From: Dermanyssus gallinae
Lineage: Eukaryota; Arthropoda; Arachnida; Mesostigmata; Dermanyssidae
DNA length: 64,000 nt
Direction of reading: 5' to 3'
Assembly: GCA_003439945.1 (NCBI GenBank)
Contig: QVRM01005211.1
Span: forward strand, 226,001 to 290,000
The position numbers and the translations under genes were made by a program. This document shows, in pieces, positions 62,087 to 64,000 of the stretch (position 1 is the first letter of the stretch; every line of letters starts with the position of its first letter). A model generated the notes under the pieces. That model was not told the origin of the DNA, did no database searches, and worked only from the letters and a program-made list of their open reading frames with translations.

Positions 62087-63218
62087 TCACATATTCTAAT
62101 TTGTTTTTACGCTTGCGTATCCAATCCAAGTCCATAATGTATATGCACAGGGTGTTGCAGGACAGTTTAAAAATATCGATAATAAAAATTGTGGAGCTTG
62201 TTATTGTTTTTCTCTATAGAGCATTGTCTCTAAGAAGTCTTGTTTCGGAGTGAGAGTGATATTATTAAAATCCGTGACACTGGTGTTGTTGCCCGACATA
62301 GGAGCATAAAATGTGCGATTAAGAGACAACCAGTCCTCCTATAGAGAAACATAAGCAAATCGTCGTGTTCGTGAGAAAATTCTGCTTCTTCTGAAGAATA
62401 TATAATGCCACCCGGAAAATGCAACAGGGTCGTATAGAAAAGAATTTGCAAAAGATAAAGTTATTTTATTAGCTTTCACATCCAATACCTCAAAAGTATA
62501 ACCCTACGATCATTCACAGCGCTTAAAACTACCACAGTCCGGCAAATGCGTATTTCACAACGATCACTTTGGTACCAAATGGTAACGCGAGCCGTGATTG
62601 CGGAGTAATCGATTCAGTGCATGCATAAATTACCAACTTCATCAGATAAATCACTTTAGGTCTTTTATGCATGCACTCAACGTGCCCCCCGTAAAATCTT
62701 AATTACTCCGCAACCACTCGGCTCGATTTGCTATAGGTTTGTTACCAAAATAATCATCATGAAATGCGCATTTGCCTGAATGTGTTAGTTTTGAGCGATG
62801 TGAATGGTCGTGGAGTTATGATTTTAAAGTATTTAGCGTGAAGGCTAATAAATACCTTATATTTTGCAAATTATTTTCTATACGACCCTGTTGCATTTTC
62901 CGGGTGGCATCATATATTCTTCAGAAGAAGCAGAATTTTCTCACGAACACGACGATTTGCTTATGTTTCTCTATAGGAGGACTGGTTGTCTCTTAATCGC
63001 ACATTTTATGCTCCTATGTCGGGCAACAACACCAGTGTCACGGATTTTAATAATATCACTCTCACTCCGAAACAAGACTTCTTAGAGACAATGCTCTATA
63101 GGAAAAAACAATAACAAGCTCCACAATTTTTATTATCGATATTTTTAAACTGTCCTGCAACACACTGTGCATATACATTATGGACTTGGATTGGATACGC
63201 AAGCGTAAAAACAAATTA

Positions 63219-63305
<87 letters not shown>

Positions 63306-63363
63306 CATATATAACGTAATGTTGGAAATTCCATTTGCTTCAAAATACTGATAAATAACGCCC
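61948..63363. repeat. Palindromic (foldback) element, 1.4 kb
   Basis: The left arm from 61948 (GGGCGTTATTTATCAGTATT...) is repeated as its reverse complement ending at 63363. The outer arms of about 500 bp each (to about 62447 and from about 62862) differ at only a handful of positions outside their TA tracts (61999-62084 and 63221-63311). The inner arms continue the symmetry to the centre near 62655 but are only about 80 percent matched. No transposase is present; an identical-looking 73-codon frame in both arms is lost in the third copy and is probably chance. Flanking target-site duplications were not found. Confidence 0.88.
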
Positions 63364-63655
63364 CGGAGTTATGATTTTAAAGTATTTAGCGTGAAGGCTA
63401 ATAAATAACTTATATTTTTGCGAATTCTTTTCTAAACGACTTTGTCGCACCGTTTGGACGTCTGGCCTTCTGTATAGTTTATGGTATATATGTTTGTCTC
63501 GCAATGACACATTATATGCTCCCATGTCGGGCAACAACACCAGTGTCACGCAAGCGTAGAAGCAAGTCAGAATATGTAGATATATTTTTTCGATGTTAGC
63601 AACCTATAGACATAATCTAACTAGTTTTTGCGCTTGCGTATCTAATCAAATGCAT
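63364..63655. repeat. Third, internally deleted copy of the palindrome unit
   Basis: Starting directly after the palindrome, GGAGTTATGATTTTAAAGTA... repeats 62812 onward in direct orientation, including CATGTCGGGCAACAACACCA (63522-63541). It then jumps at CACG to the ACGCAAGCGTA segment. An inverted scrap (TTTTTGCGCTTGCGTATCTA, about 63625-63644) follows. Confidence 0.78.
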
Positions 63656-63683
63656 AATATATATATATATATATATATATATA
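63656..63683. repeat. (TA)n microsatellite, about 28 bp
   Basis: Separates the palindrome unit from the retroelement reading frame. Confidence 0.9.
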
Positions 63684-64000
63684 GCCGGGTCCCCCAGAGC
63701 GTCCCGGCCCAAGCCTGAGCCCGGCTCTACGACAGTACCGAATTCACAGGGGACCAACAGGGTTACTTGTAATCTTTGTCGCCAGATTTTTACTAGGCGA
63801 GGTCTCCGTAGACACGTCACCATCAAACATGGGGGGGCGGACACCACACATGTCCGTGACGAAGCCACGAACGAGACCAACCCAGACCTCACGGAGCTTA
63901 TTCAATCCTTCATGAAAAGTGGGAAGCTGGTACGAATCCTACCGAAAGCAGTAAGGAAATCGGTGGCTGACGCCTTATCGGAGGTGTGCTCAAGAGCAGC
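63684..64000 (+). CDS. N-terminal zinc-finger part of an R2-like retroelement (partial)
   Basis: An open frame without ATG runs from the TA tract off the window end. It contains CNLCRQIFTRRGLRRHVTIKH (about 63761-63823), a CX2CX11HX4H finger like the N-terminal DNA-binding fingers of R2-group non-LTR elements. It is followed by a region with LTELIQSFMKSGKLVRILPK and SVADALSEV. The reverse transcriptase and endonuclease would lie beyond the window. The 5' end is probably truncated at the TA tract. A host zinc-finger gene is possible but less likely given the single finger. Confidence 0.55.

Noticed and set aside
62230..63085. A conserved 73-aa protein encoded in both palindrome arms
   Set aside because: The frame is the same in both arms because the DNA is nearly identical; it is broken in the third copy and has no recognisable motif.

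Overview
This is a nuclear window from an animal genome, most likely an arthropod. The evidence is one clear metazoan FERM-domain gene (Yurt/EPB41L5 family), a eukaryotic tRNA-Leu with internal A and B boxes, tRNA-derived SINEs, mariner and maT-like DNA transposons, and several non-LTR retrotransposon lineages. A chelicerate is possible but cannot be shown from the sequence. Nothing looks bacterial, and there are no operons or CRISPR arrays.

Layout. 1-9 kb: low-complexity DNA, a SINE with a 13-bp target-site duplication (1464-1665), LINE and mariner relics, a 20-bp minisatellite (6.09-6.84 kb) and a foldback repeat (7.47-8.47 kb). 9-18 kb: mostly non-genic, with TA microsatellites and a decayed mariner at 12.2-12.8 kb. 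18-21 kb: two inverted copies of one LINE, each associated with a different SINE. 22.8-24.2 kb: an almost complete mariner with 30-bp perfect terminal inverted repeats. 26.2-29.6 kb: a decayed retrotransposon of the restriction-like-endonuclease type, split by a complete maT-like transposon. 31.6-38.2 kb: mariner and LINE relics, with a long LINE (34.9-37.1 kb) sitting inside an antisense LINE. 42.5-43.0 kb: the C-terminal end of an R2-like element. 49.8-56 kb: the GC-richer part, holding the only convincing host protein gene, yrt (50168-52510, minus). Its FERM, FERM-C and FERM-adjacent modules lie in a single uninterrupted reading frame. 58.85 kb: tRNA-Leu(CAG). 61.9-63.7 kb: a 1.4-kb palindrome with an extra truncated direct copy. 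The window ends inside the zinc-finger N-terminus of another retroelement.

The host genes (yrt and tRNA-Leu) do not form a functional cluster. Most of the window is a record of layered transposition, in which nested and inverted insertions give relative ages. It also has dozens of (TA)n tracts, many at the edges of transposable elements. Introns and small exons cannot be called reliably by eye, so host exons may be missing, especially in the low-complexity GC-richer stretches (9.4-11.3, 46.3-48.5 and 52.5-56.5 kb).
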